NCBI GenBank assembly: GCA_963828445.1
Contig: CAWHFP010000009.1
Coordinates: 186,001-250,000 of the forward strand
Source: Bog-532 sp963828445
Lineage (GTDB): Bacteria > Actinomycetota > Actinomycetes > Streptosporangiales > Streptosporangiaceae
Reading direction: 5' to 3'
Length of the DNA: 64,000 bases
The position numbers were made by a program, and so were the translations under genes. Below, piece by piece: positions 43,497 to 52,694 of the stretch. Under the pieces are notes generated by a model. The model made no database searches and had not been told where the DNA came from. It saw only the letters and a list, made by a program, of their open reading frames with translations. Position 1 is the stretch's first letter. Each line of letters starts with the position of its first letter.

Positions 43497-45173
43497 GTGT
43501 TCGATACCCTCTCCGAACGGCTTACCCAGGTCTTCTCCTCCCTCCGGGGCAAGGGGCGGCTCTCTCAGGCCGACATTGACGCGACCGCGCGCGAGATCCG
43601 TATCGCGCTGCTGGAGGCCGACGTCGCCCTGCCGGTGGTCCGGGCGTTCATCGCCCGGGTCAAGGAGCGGGCCGGCGGCGAAGAGGTGTCCGGCGCGCTG
43701 AACCCGGCCCAGCAGGTCATCAAGATCGTCAACGACGAGCTGATCTCGATCCTGGGCGGCGAGACCCGCCGGCTGGACTTCGCCAAGACCCCGCCCACCG
43801 TCATTCTGCTCGCTGGCCTGCAGGGTTCCGGTAAGACGACCCTGGCCGGCAAGCTCGCCTTCTGGCTGCGTGAGCAGGGCAACACCCCGATGCTGGTCGC
43901 GGCCGACCTGCAGCGTCCCAACGCGGTCCAGCAGCTGCAGATCGTCGGCGAGCGGGCCGGCGTCCCGGTGTACGCGCCCGAGCCGGGCAACGGCGTCGGC
44001 GACCCGGTCGACGTGGCCCGCCAGTCCATCGAAGAGGCCCGCCGCCGCCAGCAGAACATGGTCATCATCGACACCGCCGGCCGGCTGGGTGTCGACCAGG
44101 AGCTGATGCAGCAGGCGGCCGACATCCGGGACGCGGTCCAGCCGGACGAGATCCTGTTCGTGGTCGACGCCATGATCGGCCAGGACGCGGTGGCCACCGC
44201 CCAGGCCTTCCTGGACGGCGTGGGCTACGACGGCGTGGTCCTGACCAAGCTCGACGGCGACGCCCGCGGTGGTGCCGCGCTGTCCATCGTCGAGCTGACC
44301 GGGCGCCCGATCATGTTCGCCTCCTCCGGTGAGAAGCTCGAGGACTTCGACCTCTTCCACCCGGACCGGATGGCCTCCCGGATCCTCGACATGGGCGACA
44401 TGCTCACCCTGATCGAGCAGGCCGAGCGGCACTTCGACGAGGAGCAGACCACTGCCCTGGCCGACCGGCTGATCTCCGGGGACGGCTTCACCCTCGAGGA
44501 CTTCGTCGAGCAGATCCAGATGGTCCGCAAGCTGGGGCCGATCGGGAACCTGCTCGGCATGCTGCCCGGTGCGGGCAAGAACAAGGAACTGCTGGACCAG
44601 GTCAACGACAAGGACCTCGACCGCGCCACCGCGATCGTCCAGTCGATGACCCCGGCCGAGCGCCAGAACCCGAAGATCATCAACGGCTCGCGGCGGGCGC
44701 GCATCGCCACCGGTTCCGGGGTGACCCCGGGTCAGGTGACGGCGCTGATCCAGAACTTCCTGGAGGGCCAGAAGCAGATGAAGCAGATGCTCGGCGGCGG
44801 ACTGGGCAACGTGCCCGGGCTGCCCCCGGGCATGCGCCGGGCCGCCAACAAGGCGACCCGGAGCAACAAGAAGGGCAAGGGGAAGAAGCGGCCCGGCGGA
44901 GGCGACCCGCGCCGCGCCGCGGCCAAGGCCCAGGCCCAGGCCAACGGCGGCGACGGGGTCCCCGGCAACGGCCAGGCCGGCGGCCTGGGCCCGGGTGGCC
45001 TGCCCGAGGGCTTCAGCAACCAGGACATGGCCGAGACCCTGGCCGCCCTCCAGAAGGGTGGCCTGCCCGGCGGTCTGGGCGGTGGCCTGCCCGGCCTGGG
45101 CGGTGGCCCGGACAGCAACGTTCCAGCCGCCTTCCGCGGCAACAACAAGCGCAACAACAAGAAGAAGAAGTAA
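43497..45173 (+). CDS. ffh: Signal recognition particle protein Ffh
   Basis: 558 residues. GTG start with MFDTLSERLTQVFSSLRGKGRL. GTPase motifs: GLQGSGKTTLAGKLA near 106, DTAGRLGVDQEL near 191 and TKLDGDARGGAAL near 248; M domain from about 300 with methionine-rich helix EGQKQMKQMLGGG. The C-terminal 125 residues are a low-complexity Gly/Ala/Asn/Lys tail, longer than the typical 10-20 residues. Recognises signal peptides with 4.5S RNA. Normally followed by rpsP, but here about 8.4 kb of other genes intervene. Confidence 0.96.
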   Translation: MFDTLSERLTQVFSSLRGKGRLSQADIDATAREIRIALLEADVALPVVRAFIARVKERAGGEEVSGALNPAQQVIKIVNDELISILGGETRRLDFAKTPPTVILLAGLQGSGKTTLAGKLAFWLREQGNTPMLVAADLQRPNAVQQLQIVGERAGVPVYAPEPGNGVGDPVDVARQSIEEARRRQQNMVIIDTAGRLGVDQELMQQAADIRDAVQPDEILFVVDAMIGQDAVATAQAFLDGVGYDGVVLTKLDGDARGGAALSIVELTGRPIMFASSGEKLEDFDLFHPDRMASRILDMGDMLTLIEQAERHFDEEQTTALADRLISGDGFTLEDFVEQIQMVRKLGPIGNLLGMLPGAGKNKELLDQVNDKDLDRATAIVQSMTPAERQNPKIINGSRRARIATGSGVTPGQVTALIQNFLEGQKQMKQMLGGGLGNVPGLPPGMRRAANKATRSNKKGKGKKRPGGGDPRRAAAKAQAQANGGDGVPGNGQAGGLGPGGLPEGFSNQDMAETLAALQKGGLPGGLGGGLPGLGGGPDSNVPAAFRGNNKRNNKKKK

Positions 45174-45385
45174 CCGCCCCGCCCCGGGCGGCCCGCGTCA
45201 CGCAGCCCGGGGTCCGGCACGCGCCCCGGCCTGCTCATCCTCACTATTTACCGTGACCGGCCAGCACCGGCCGTACTCCGGTCCCCGCTCCGGTCCCGGC
45301 CCGCTCACGCCCGCCCGCCCCAGCAGTCACACGAGCCTCAGCTCTCGGTGTGAAACTCCCTGTTCGGGACCATAGGGTTGGCCGC

Positions 45386-46123
45386 ATGGCGCTGCGGCTG
45401 GTCCAGATTGCGATGAATGCCCGGGATGACTCCGCGGTCGGCCGGTTCTGGGCCGAGGCGCTCGGCTGGGAAGTTTCCAGCGAGGAACCCGGTGTCACCA
45501 ACGTCGAACCCGTGGGCTTCGCCTATCCCGACCCCGTCGCCGTCGGCATCGACGTCATCGCCGTCCCGGAACCCAAGACGGTGAAGAACCGCGTGCACCT
45601 CGACCTCGCCACCACCTCAGCGGCCCATCAGGCGGACCTGGCCGCGCGTCTCCGGGCTCTCGGTGCGACGCCCGCCGACGTGGGCCAGGGCAACGTCCCG
45701 TGGATCGTCCTGGCCGACCCGGAGGGCAACGAGTTCTGCGTGCTGGAGCCCCGGTCGATCTACCGGGACACCGGCCCGATGGCCGCGGTGGTGGCCGACT
45801 GCGCCGATCCGCGGGCTATGGCCCGGTTCTGGGGCGAGGCGATGGACTGGACCTTGCACGAGGTGACCGACGAGCATGCGATGCTGCGCGCCGCCCAGGG
45901 CGTCGGCCCGTATCTGAAGTTTGTCCGGACGCCCGGCACCAAGACCGTGAAGAACCGTGTCCATCTCGACCTCCGGCCCTACCCCGGTGACGATCAAGCG
46001 GCGGAAGCGGCCCGGCTGCGGGCCATGGGCGCCACCGACGTCGACCTCGGCCAGGGCGACGTGCCGTGGACGTGCCTCGCCGACCCGGAGGGCAACGAGT
46101 TCGACGTCCTCACCCCGCGCTGA
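45386..46123 (+). CDS. Two-domain VOC (glyoxalase-like) protein
   Basis: 245 residues made of two similar VOC/glyoxalase-6-type domains (about 1-120 and 125-245). Each has an ALRLVQIAMNARDD/MAAVVADCADPRAMARFWG start and a TVKNRVHLDL ... LADPEGNEF end, so the protein is an internal duplication. Role unknown; such proteins include antibiotic-resistance and dioxygenase-like members. The ATG at 45386 has AGGG upstream. Converges with ligB across a bidirectional terminator-like repeat. Confidence 0.87.
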   Translation: MALRLVQIAMNARDDSAVGRFWAEALGWEVSSEEPGVTNVEPVGFAYPDPVAVGIDVIAVPEPKTVKNRVHLDLATTSAAHQADLAARLRALGATPADVGQGNVPWIVLADPEGNEFCVLEPRSIYRDTGPMAAVVADCADPRAMARFWGEAMDWTLHEVTDEHAMLRAAQGVGPYLKFVRTPGTKTVKNRVHLDLRPYPGDDQAAEAARLRAMGATDVDLGQGDVPWTCLADPEGNEFDVLTPR

Positions 46124-46154
46124 GCGGAGCTCCTTTCCGATAGGGACGAAAAGT

Positions 46155-46181
46155 GTTCCCGGACCCGGCGGGGCCGGGAAC
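46155..46181. terminator. Bidirectional terminator-like hairpin between VOC gene and ligB
   Basis: gttcccgg (46155-46162) and ccgggaac (46174-46181) are perfect complementary arms, with further ccc/ggg pairing inside. It lies 31 bases after the VOC stop and three bases before the ligB stop on the other strand. Confidence 0.65.
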
Positions 46182-46184
46182 CGC

Positions 46185-47705
46185 TCAGTGCGGTGAGGTG
46201 GCGCGGACGGTTTCCAGGGTGTCGGCTTCGGCGGCGCCCTTGTCTTCGCGGTAGCGCAGCACCCGGGCGAACCGCAGGGCAATGCCGCCCGGATACCGGG
46301 GGCTGCGCTGCACCCCGTCGAACGCGATCTCCGCGACCAGCTCAGGCCGGACGTAGACGGTGTAGTCGTCCCGGGAGTTCTCCAGCGCCAGCAGCCGTTC
46401 GGTCTGCCAGGTGAGCATCTCGTCGGTCAGGCCCTTGAACGTCTTGCCCAGCATGACGAAGCCACCGGTCTCCGGGTCCCGCGCGCCCAGGTGCAGGTTG
46501 GACAGCCAGCCCCGGCGGCGGCCGTGGCCCCACTCGGCGGCCAGGATGACCAGGTCCAGGGTGTGCCGGGGCTTGACCTTGATCCAGCCCGCGCCCCGGC
46601 GGCCCGCGGTGTACGGGGTGTCGAGCGACTTGACCACCACGCCCTCGTGCCCGACGGCCAGCGCGTCGTCGAAGAACGCGGTCGCCGCCTCCACCGAGGA
46701 CGTGACCAGCCGGGGCATCCGCAGCCGCTCCGGCACCACCCGGGCCAGGGCCTCGTACCGTTCGGCGCCCGGGCGGTCGATCAGGTCCTCGCCGTCCAGG
46801 TGCACGAGGTCGAACAGGAACGCCGACAGGCCGGCCGCGGGTTCGCCGGTCCGCCGCGACGTCCGGGACGCGGTGACCTGGAACGGGTAGGGCCGGCCGT
46901 CGTCGCGCAGGGCGACCAGCTCGCCGTCCAGCACGGCGTCGCGGGCGGGCAGCTGGCTCAGCTCGGCCACCACGTCGGGCAGCCGCCCGGTGATGTCGTC
47001 CAGCGTCCGGGTGAACAGCGTGACCTGGCCACCGAGCAGGTGAACCTGGACGCGGATGCCGTCCATCTTCCATTCCACGGCGGCCGGGGTGATCTTGGCC
47101 AGCGCGTCCTCGATGGTGGGCGCGGACGAGGCCAGCATCGGGCCGATCGGCCGGCCGACCTCGAGCCCGAACTCGCGCAGCCCGTCGGCGCCCTGGGCCA
47201 GCGCGGTCTCGGCCACCGTGCGCATCGACCCGGACAGCATCAGCGCCCGCCGGACCGCGGTCGAGGGGACCTCGGCGGCCCGGGCGATGGCCTCGGCCAT
47301 CACGCCTTCCAGCGCGCCCTGGTGCAGCTCACCGGACAGCAGCCGGAGCAGGAACGACTGCTCGGGGGCGGTGGCCCGGCCCATCAGCTCGTCCACCAGC
47401 TGTTTCCTGGTCGCCACCGAGCCCTTGCCGGCCACGGCTCCGATCGCGCTGAACGCGGCGTCGACCTCGGTCAGGGTCAGCGTCGGCTCCGCGGCGGGCG
47501 GGGCCGCCTGGCGCAGGGTGGCCCAGCCCACGCCGATCTGGCGCTGGGGCAGTTCCCCGGACAGGTAGGCGACCGCGATGGTGACCTCGGCCGGGCCCGC
47601 GTCGTGCAGGGCCTTGGCCAGCACCTCGATCTTGGCCAGCCGGGACGACGTCGCCGCCACCGCCTCGGACGCCTCGGCCATCTCGCTCAGCAGCACGGTT
47701 CGCAT
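46185..47705 (-). CDS. ligB: ATP-dependent DNA ligase (LigB-like)
   Basis: 506 residues, nearly the size of mycobacterial LigB. The adenylation Lys is in EWKMDGIRVQVHLL near residue 210, and the downstream ligase motifs LDGELVALRDDG, FLFDLVHLDGEDLIDRP, EGVVVKSLDTPYTAGRRG and GWIKVKPRHT are present, followed by an OB-fold C-terminus. N-terminal SARL-like KIEVLAKALHDAGPAEV domain. Nick-joining ligase used in repair rather than replication. The liv operon lies immediately upstream on the same strand (25 bases); a functional tie is not apparent. Confidence 0.93.
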   Translation of the reverse strand: MRTVLLSEMAEASEAVAATSSRLAKIEVLAKALHDAGPAEVTIAVAYLSGELPQRQIGVGWATLRQAAPPAAEPTLTLTEVDAAFSAIGAVAGKGSVATRKQLVDELMGRATAPEQSFLLRLLSGELHQGALEGVMAEAIARAAEVPSTAVRRALMLSGSMRTVAETALAQGADGLREFGLEVGRPIGPMLASSAPTIEDALAKITPAAVEWKMDGIRVQVHLLGGQVTLFTRTLDDITGRLPDVVAELSQLPARDAVLDGELVALRDDGRPYPFQVTASRTSRRTGEPAAGLSAFLFDLVHLDGEDLIDRPGAERYEALARVVPERLRMPRLVTSSVEAATAFFDDALAVGHEGVVVKSLDTPYTAGRRGAGWIKVKPRHTLDLVILAAEWGHGRRRGWLSNLHLGARDPETGGFVMLGKTFKGLTDEMLTWQTERLLALENSRDDYTVYVRPELVAEIAFDGVQRSPRYPGGIALRFARVLRYREDKGAAEADTLETVRATSPH

Positions 47706-47730
47706 TCTGCCCTATGCCGCTGACAAGGGC

Positions 47731-48795
47731 TTACGAGCGCGACCGCCGCCGCCCGAACCGGCTCCGGCGCTCGCTGTCGGCCCAGAGCCAGTAGCCGACC
47801 GGGAACAGCCGCAGGTTCAGGCGTTCGTCGGCCAGGCCCCACAGGCCGCGCCGGAAGAACAGCGCGACCAGGATCGCCACCAGGCCCAAGATGATCAGGT
47901 ACCAGGCGTTGTAGGACTGGAGCGTCTGCTGGAGCACCATGTAGACGATCGTGCCGAGGATGGGTCCTTCGATCGTGCCCAGCCCGCCGATGATGGTGGC
48001 GAACGCCATCTCCGCGGTCCACTGCACGCTGAACACCGCGCCCGGCTGGACCTGCAGCTGGCTGATGGCCAGCACCGCCCCGGCCGCGCCGCAGCCCGCT
48101 CCGGCCACCACGAACACCAGCACCCGGGCCAGGCCGACCCGGGCCCCGGAGCTGCGCGCGGCCACCTCGTCGTCGCGGACGGCGGTCAGGACCAGGCCCA
48201 GCCGCCCGCGCAGGATCAGGTAGATCGCGGCCAGCGAGAGCACCGTGACGGCCAGCCCGATCCAGTAGGTGTAGGCGGTCAGCAGGGTGGAGTCCATCCC
48301 GGTCAGCCCGGGCAGCGGCATGCCGGTGCCGCCGCCGATCGACGAGAACTTCTCGATGATCAGCATCACGGTGGCGGCCAGCACCCAGGTGGCGATGGCG
48401 AAGTACCCGCTGCGCAGCCGGGACACCAGCCACCACAACGGCAGGGCCGCGACCGCGCAACCGATGGCCGAGATCGGCAGCGCCGCGAACGGGGACCAGC
48501 CGTGGATGGCCAGGATCAGCACGAAGTACGCGCCCAGGCCCACGAACACCTGCTGCCCGACCGAGACCAGGCCCGCGTACCCGGCCAGCAGGTTCCACAT
48601 GCTGGCCAGGGTGAGCACGATGAAGCCCTGGACGAAGATGCTGGTCGTGCCGGAGTACACGATGTACGGCAGCAGGGCCAGCACCACCACCACGACCAGC
48701 GCGCCCAGCCCGGTCCAGGCCACGTTGCGGCGCGACCGGGTGACCCGGACGTCCGGCTCCGCCGACGAGGCCGGCCGCTCCGCCACCACGCTCAC
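47731..48795 (-). CDS. livM: Branched-chain amino-acid-type ABC permease LivM
   Basis: 354 residues with about nine to ten membrane helices (for example VAWTGLGALVVVVVLALLPY, FGLGAYFVLILAIHGW, LVLTAVRDDEVAARSSGARVG cytoplasmic loop). The EAA-like loop VRDDEVAARSSGARV and IIGGLGTIEGPILGTIVYM are LivM features. GTG start at 48795 overlaps the LivH stop as GTGA and follows GGAGG. Together with LivH it forms the channel for branched-chain amino acids or related compounds. Confidence 0.92.
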   Translation of the reverse strand: MSVVAERPASSAEPDVRVTRSRRNVAWTGLGALVVVVVLALLPYIVYSGTTSIFVQGFIVLTLASMWNLLAGYAGLVSVGQQVFVGLGAYFVLILAIHGWSPFAALPISAIGCAVAALPLWWLVSRLRSGYFAIATWVLAATVMLIIEKFSSIGGGTGMPLPGLTGMDSTLLTAYTYWIGLAVTVLSLAAIYLILRGRLGLVLTAVRDDEVAARSSGARVGLARVLVFVVAGAGCGAAGAVLAISQLQVQPGAVFSVQWTAEMAFATIIGGLGTIEGPILGTIVYMVLQQTLQSYNAWYLIILGLVAILVALFFRRGLWGLADERLNLRLFPVGYWLWADSERRSRFGRRRSRS

Positions 48796-49667
48796 GACTG
48801 CGACCTCCGGGTGGTCAGGCCCTGCGGTCTGAGCACCAGCACGGCCAGGAACACGATGTACCCGGCCAGCACCTCGTCCGAGATGTTGATCTGGGCCCCG
48901 ATCTGCTGGGCCACCCCCAGCACCACCCCGCCGAGCAGGGTGCCCCACAGCGAGCCGAGCCCGCCGATCACCACCGCCGCGAACGCGAACAGCAGGATGG
49001 TGTCGGTGCCGGTGGTCGGGTCCAGCTGGGAGTACATGCCGTAGGCCATCCCGGCCAGGGCCACGGTCCCGAACGCGATCCCGGCCGCGATGCCGAACAC
49101 GTGCCGGTAATCGACCCCGGCCAGCTGGGCGGCCTCCTGGTCGTCGGCCACGGCCCGGATCAGCCGGCCGTACTTGGATCCGGACAGGAAGTACTGCAGC
49201 CCGAGCAGGACGATGACCGCCACCGCGAAGATGACCACCAGCAGGTAGCCGATCTGGATCTGCGACCCGATGGTGAACGAGCCCCGCACCAGCGACAGCC
49301 CGGTGCCGATGGCCCGGCTGTTGGCCGTGAAGAACTGCAGGAGCGCGTTCTCGATGACCACCGACAGGCCGAAGGTCACGATCAGCGTGGTCAGCGGGCC
49401 CCGGTCCAGCGCGCCCTGGATCAGCGTGCGCTGCAGCACGTAACCGAAGATCGCCATCACCGGCACCACGATCACGAACGACCACAGGACCGGGATGTGG
49501 GTGACGGTGATGACCCCGATGGCCACGTACCCGGCCACCACGGCCAGGTCGCCGTGGGCCAGGTTGACCACCTTCATGACCCCGAACATCAGCGAGAGCC
49601 CGCAGGCGAACAGGGCGTACAGGCCGCCGGTGAGCACCCCCTGGATGATGGCGTTGACCCAGCCCAT
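48792..49667 (-). CDS. livH: Branched-chain amino-acid-type ABC permease LivH
   Basis: 291 residues, about eight membrane helices. MGWVNAIIQGVLTGGLYALFA is a typical LivH start; IRAVADDQEAAQLAGVDY is the cytoplasmic loop contacting the ATPase and GGLGSLWGTLLGGVVLGV is the conserved C-terminal motif. The ATG overlaps the LivF stop by one base (TAATG), the LivM start overlaps its stop. Confidence 0.93.
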   Translation of the reverse strand: MGWVNAIIQGVLTGGLYALFACGLSLMFGVMKVVNLAHGDLAVVAGYVAIGVITVTHIPVLWSFVIVVPVMAIFGYVLQRTLIQGALDRGPLTTLIVTFGLSVVIENALLQFFTANSRAIGTGLSLVRGSFTIGSQIQIGYLLVVIFAVAVIVLLGLQYFLSGSKYGRLIRAVADDQEAAQLAGVDYRHVFGIAAGIAFGTVALAGMAYGMYSQLDPTTGTDTILLFAFAAVVIGGLGSLWGTLLGGVVLGVAQQIGAQINISDEVLAGYIVFLAVLVLRPQGLTTRRSQS

Positions 49668-50473
49668 TACCCCTCGCTCTCGTCAGCAGGGGGACCGGCG
49701 GAGGGAACAGGCTGGCCACCGTCCCCTCCGCCGGAGTCAGTGTCTTTCCCGAGCCCGAAGTAGGCCGCCTCGACCCGGTCCGGGGTCAGGTCGCCCGGCT
49801 CGCCTTCCAGCGTGGTCCGGCCTTCCAGCAGGCAGTGCACCCGGGACGCGACCGCCAGCGCCTGGCTGACGTCCTGCTCGACCAGCAGCACGGTCAGCCC
49901 GGTGTCCAGGATCTGCGGCAGCATGGCGTAGATGCGCTGGACCACCACCGGGGCCAGGCCCAGCGACAGCTCGTCCAGCAGCAGCACCCGGGGGTTGGCC
50001 ACCAGGGCCCGCCCGATGGCCACCGACTGCTGCTCGCCGCCGGACAGCTGGGCGGTGCGCTGGTGGCGGCGCTCGCGCATCCAGCCGAACAGCTCGTAGA
50101 CCCGCTCGATGGTCCACGGGCCGGACCGGGCATAGGTCGCGCCGACCTGGAGGTTCTCTTCCACCGTCAGCGACCCGAACAATCGCCGTCCCTCCGGCAC
50201 CATCACGATGCCGCGGGTGGCCCGGCGGTCGGTCCGCAGCCGGGTGACGTCGGTGCCGTCCAGCCGCACGGTGCCGGTGGTCGGCCGGTGCAGCCCGGCG
50301 ATCGTGCGCAGCAGGGTGGACTTGCCCGCGCCGTTGGCGCCGATGATCGCGTACACCTGGCCCGGGTACACGCTCAGCGAGATGTCCCGCAGGGCCCGCA
50401 GCTGGCCGTGGTGGACTTCCAGATCGCGGACTTCCAGCAGCGGAGCGCCGTTTTCCGCCTGGCCGCCGGTCAC
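49667..50473 (-). CDS. livF: ABC ATP-binding protein LivF
   Basis: 268 residues. Walker A GANGAGKSTLLR near residue 47, signature QLSGGEQQSVAIGRAL near 150 and Walker B RVLLLDELSLGLAP near 170. The LivF-typical EGRRLFGSLTVEENL and QDVSQALAVASR are present. GTG start at 50473 overlaps the LivG stop as GTGA. The frame is also open far upstream over the first part of livG, but that is a coincidence of the frameshift there. Confidence 0.93.
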   Translation of the reverse strand: MTGGQAENGAPLLEVRDLEVHHGQLRALRDISLSVYPGQVYAIIGANGAGKSTLLRTIAGLHRPTTGTVRLDGTDVTRLRTDRRATRGIVMVPEGRRLFGSLTVEENLQVGATYARSGPWTIERVYELFGWMRERRHQRTAQLSGGEQQSVAIGRALVANPRVLLLDELSLGLAPVVVQRIYAMLPQILDTGLTVLLVEQDVSQALAVASRVHCLLEGRTTLEGEPGDLTPDRVEAAYFGLGKDTDSGGGDGGQPVPSAGPPADESEG

Positions 50474-51253
50474 GGCGCGTCCTCGTCGGCGGCCGGGGCG
50501 TCCAGGCGGCCGCCGGTCAGGGCGGCGGTGACCGCGCCGCCCAGGAACACCTCGCGCACGGCCGGGGTGGCCAGCACCGTGGCCGGGTCCCCGTCGCCGA
50601 CGAACTTGCCGCCGGTCAGGCAGATCAGCCGGGTCACGGTGGCGGTCAGCGCCCGCACCACGTGCTCGATCCAGATCACCGCCGTGCCCTCGGCGTTGAC
50701 CCCGTGCACGATCTCGACCAGCTGGGCCACCTCGGGGTCGGTGAGCCCGCCCGCCACCTCGTCCAGCAGCAGCAGGGTGGGCTGGGTGGCCAGCGCCCGG
50801 GCCAGCTCCAGCCGCTTGCGCGCCAGCAGCCCGAGCCGGGCCGCGGGCACGTTGGCCTGGCCGGACATGCCCGCCCGCTCCAGCGCCGCGGCCGCCGCCG
50901 CGTACCCGGCCTTGCGCTCGCAGCCCGCCGCCCTGCTGGGCCGCGACCAGCAGGTTCTCGTACACGGTCATGTCCCCGAACGGCCGCGGCACCTGGTACG
51001 TCCGGCCGATGCCCAGGCGGCACCGGCCGGCCGCGTCCAGCTTGGTCACCGTGCGCCCGCCGAACCGGACCTCGCCCGCGTTGGGGGTGAGGTCCCCGGA
51101 GATCAGGCCGAACAGGCTGGTCTTGCCCGCGCCGTTGGGCCCGACGATGCCCACGGTGTCGCCCGGCCCGACCGCCAGGGACAGGTCCTCGGCGATCACG
51201 ACCTGGCCGAACCGCTTGGTCACCCGGTCGAGCTCAAGCAGCGGCGTGGTCAT
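50470..51253 (-). CDS. livG: ABC ATP-binding protein LivG, with one-base frameshift
   Basis: From ATG 51253, residues 1-107 read as LivG with Walker A GPNGAGKTSLFGLI near 38 and PFGDMTVYENLLVAAQQGGG; the rest (CERKAGYAAAAAALERAG onward, with RLELARALATQP and Walker B TLLLLDEVAGGL) is in another frame ending at 50470. A single base gained or lost in 50922-50936 (cagcccgccgccctg) joins them into a normal 260-residue ATPase. Because LivF, LivH, LivM are intact and this protein is essential to the transporter, I suspect a sequence error. Confidence 0.85.
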
Positions 51254-51256
51254 CGG

Positions 51257-52694
51257 TCACTTGTTGGTCGGCAGCAGGTCGCCGGTCAGCTTGGCCTGCG
51301 GCTGCAGGGAGTTGTCGACGACCTTGGCCTCCAGCGGGTACTTGGTGCCCTTCTGCCACTGGATGCCGACCGGCGGGGTGATCGCGACGCCGGGCGCGGG
51401 ACCACCCGCGAAGTTCAGCGGGCCCGCCAGCGCCTTGATGTTGACCTGGTGGATGGCGCCCGCGACTTCCTTCTTGTCGTGCGGGTTGTTCACCGCGGTC
51501 AGCGCGGCGTGCGCGGCCTCGAAGAGGCTGTAGTTGCTGATGTTGGAGTTCCACTGGCCGTGGCCGGCCGACTCGTACTGGTTGGCCATCTGCTGGCAGG
51601 TCTCCCCGGTGAACGAGGACGACCACGGCAGCGTCGGCGCCCACCAGGCGTCGGTGGCCACGTTGTCGACCAGCGAGCCGAGCGCGTAGGCGTCGGGCGG
51701 GAACAGCAGCACCTTGGCCACCGTGGCCAGCTTGGGCTTGAACCCCTGCTGCACGGCCTGCTTCCACATGGTGGCGAAGTCCGGCGGCAGCGGCACGTTG
51801 GTGAAAAAATCAGCACCGTCTGCCTTGAACTGGGAGATCATCGACGAGTAGTTCGTGGTCCCGTCCGGGTAGGCCGAGGACATGTCGAACGTCGTAGCCC
51901 GCCGCCTTGGCGATGGGCGGGAACACGGCCCGGAACGCGTTGCCGTCGGAGTCGTTGGGGAACGCCGCCGCGACCACCTTGTTGGTGCTGAGCTGCTTGT
52001 GGACCCGGTTCCACATCGGGATGAACGCCTTGATCAGGTGCTCGGCCCCGAGGAAGTACATGGTGACGTAGGCCGGCTTCTTGGTCGGCTTGGCCGGGTT
52101 GCCGCCCAGGTTGATGTACCACGATTCCCACGGGATGTTCGCGCAGATCAGCGGGGTGCCCAGCGACTCGGCCTGGCTGGCCACGGCGTTGACCGTCTCC
52201 GGCGTGGACGAGGCCAGCAGCAGGTCGACCCCGTCGTTCAGGATCGCGGTCCGGGCCAGGTCACCGGCCCGGGTCGGGCTGGACTGGGTGTCGTAGGACT
52301 TGATCGTGACCGGGTAGGTCTTGCCGCCGATCTTGAACCCGTTCTTGTACGGGGTGGTCTGCTTGATCTTGGAGATGACCCAGTTGTCGGGGGCGCCGAA
52401 CCCGGCCAGGGACCCGGTCAGCGGGTGGATCCAGCCGATGGTGATGGCCTTGGTCTTGCCCGAGCCCCCGCCCGAGCCGGAGGAACTGGACGAGCCCTTG
52501 ATGCTGGTGCTGCAGGCCTCGAGCAGGCCCCCGGCGCCGACCGCGACCGCGCCCGCGCCGAACGCCTTGAGCAGGTTGCGGCGCCCGATCGGGCCCAGGG
52601 GACCGGGCGTCTCGGCGGTCCCGATCGGCCGGCGTGGCGGGGAACTCTCCGGTGCTGGTCTGGCCGGTGCTGGCCTATCTGGCGGGCTGGTCAT
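51257..52694 (-). CDS. ABC substrate-binding lipoprotein (Liv/branched-chain type), with one-base frameshift
   Basis: From ATG 52694. Twin arginines RRNLLKAFGAGAVAVGAG at residues 38-55 and lipobox LLEAC (Cys 61) mark a Tat-exported lipoprotein. The mature part (TIGWIHPLTGSLAGFGAPDN, TRAGDLARTAILNDGVDLLL) matches the periplasmic binding protein fold of LivJ type, and the frame runs to about 51890. From there the homologous part continues in another frame (MSSAYPDGTTNYSSMISQFK onward to 51257). One base near 51887-51896 is off. Total about 478 residues. First gene of the liv operon; the ligand is not deducible. Confidence 0.85.
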
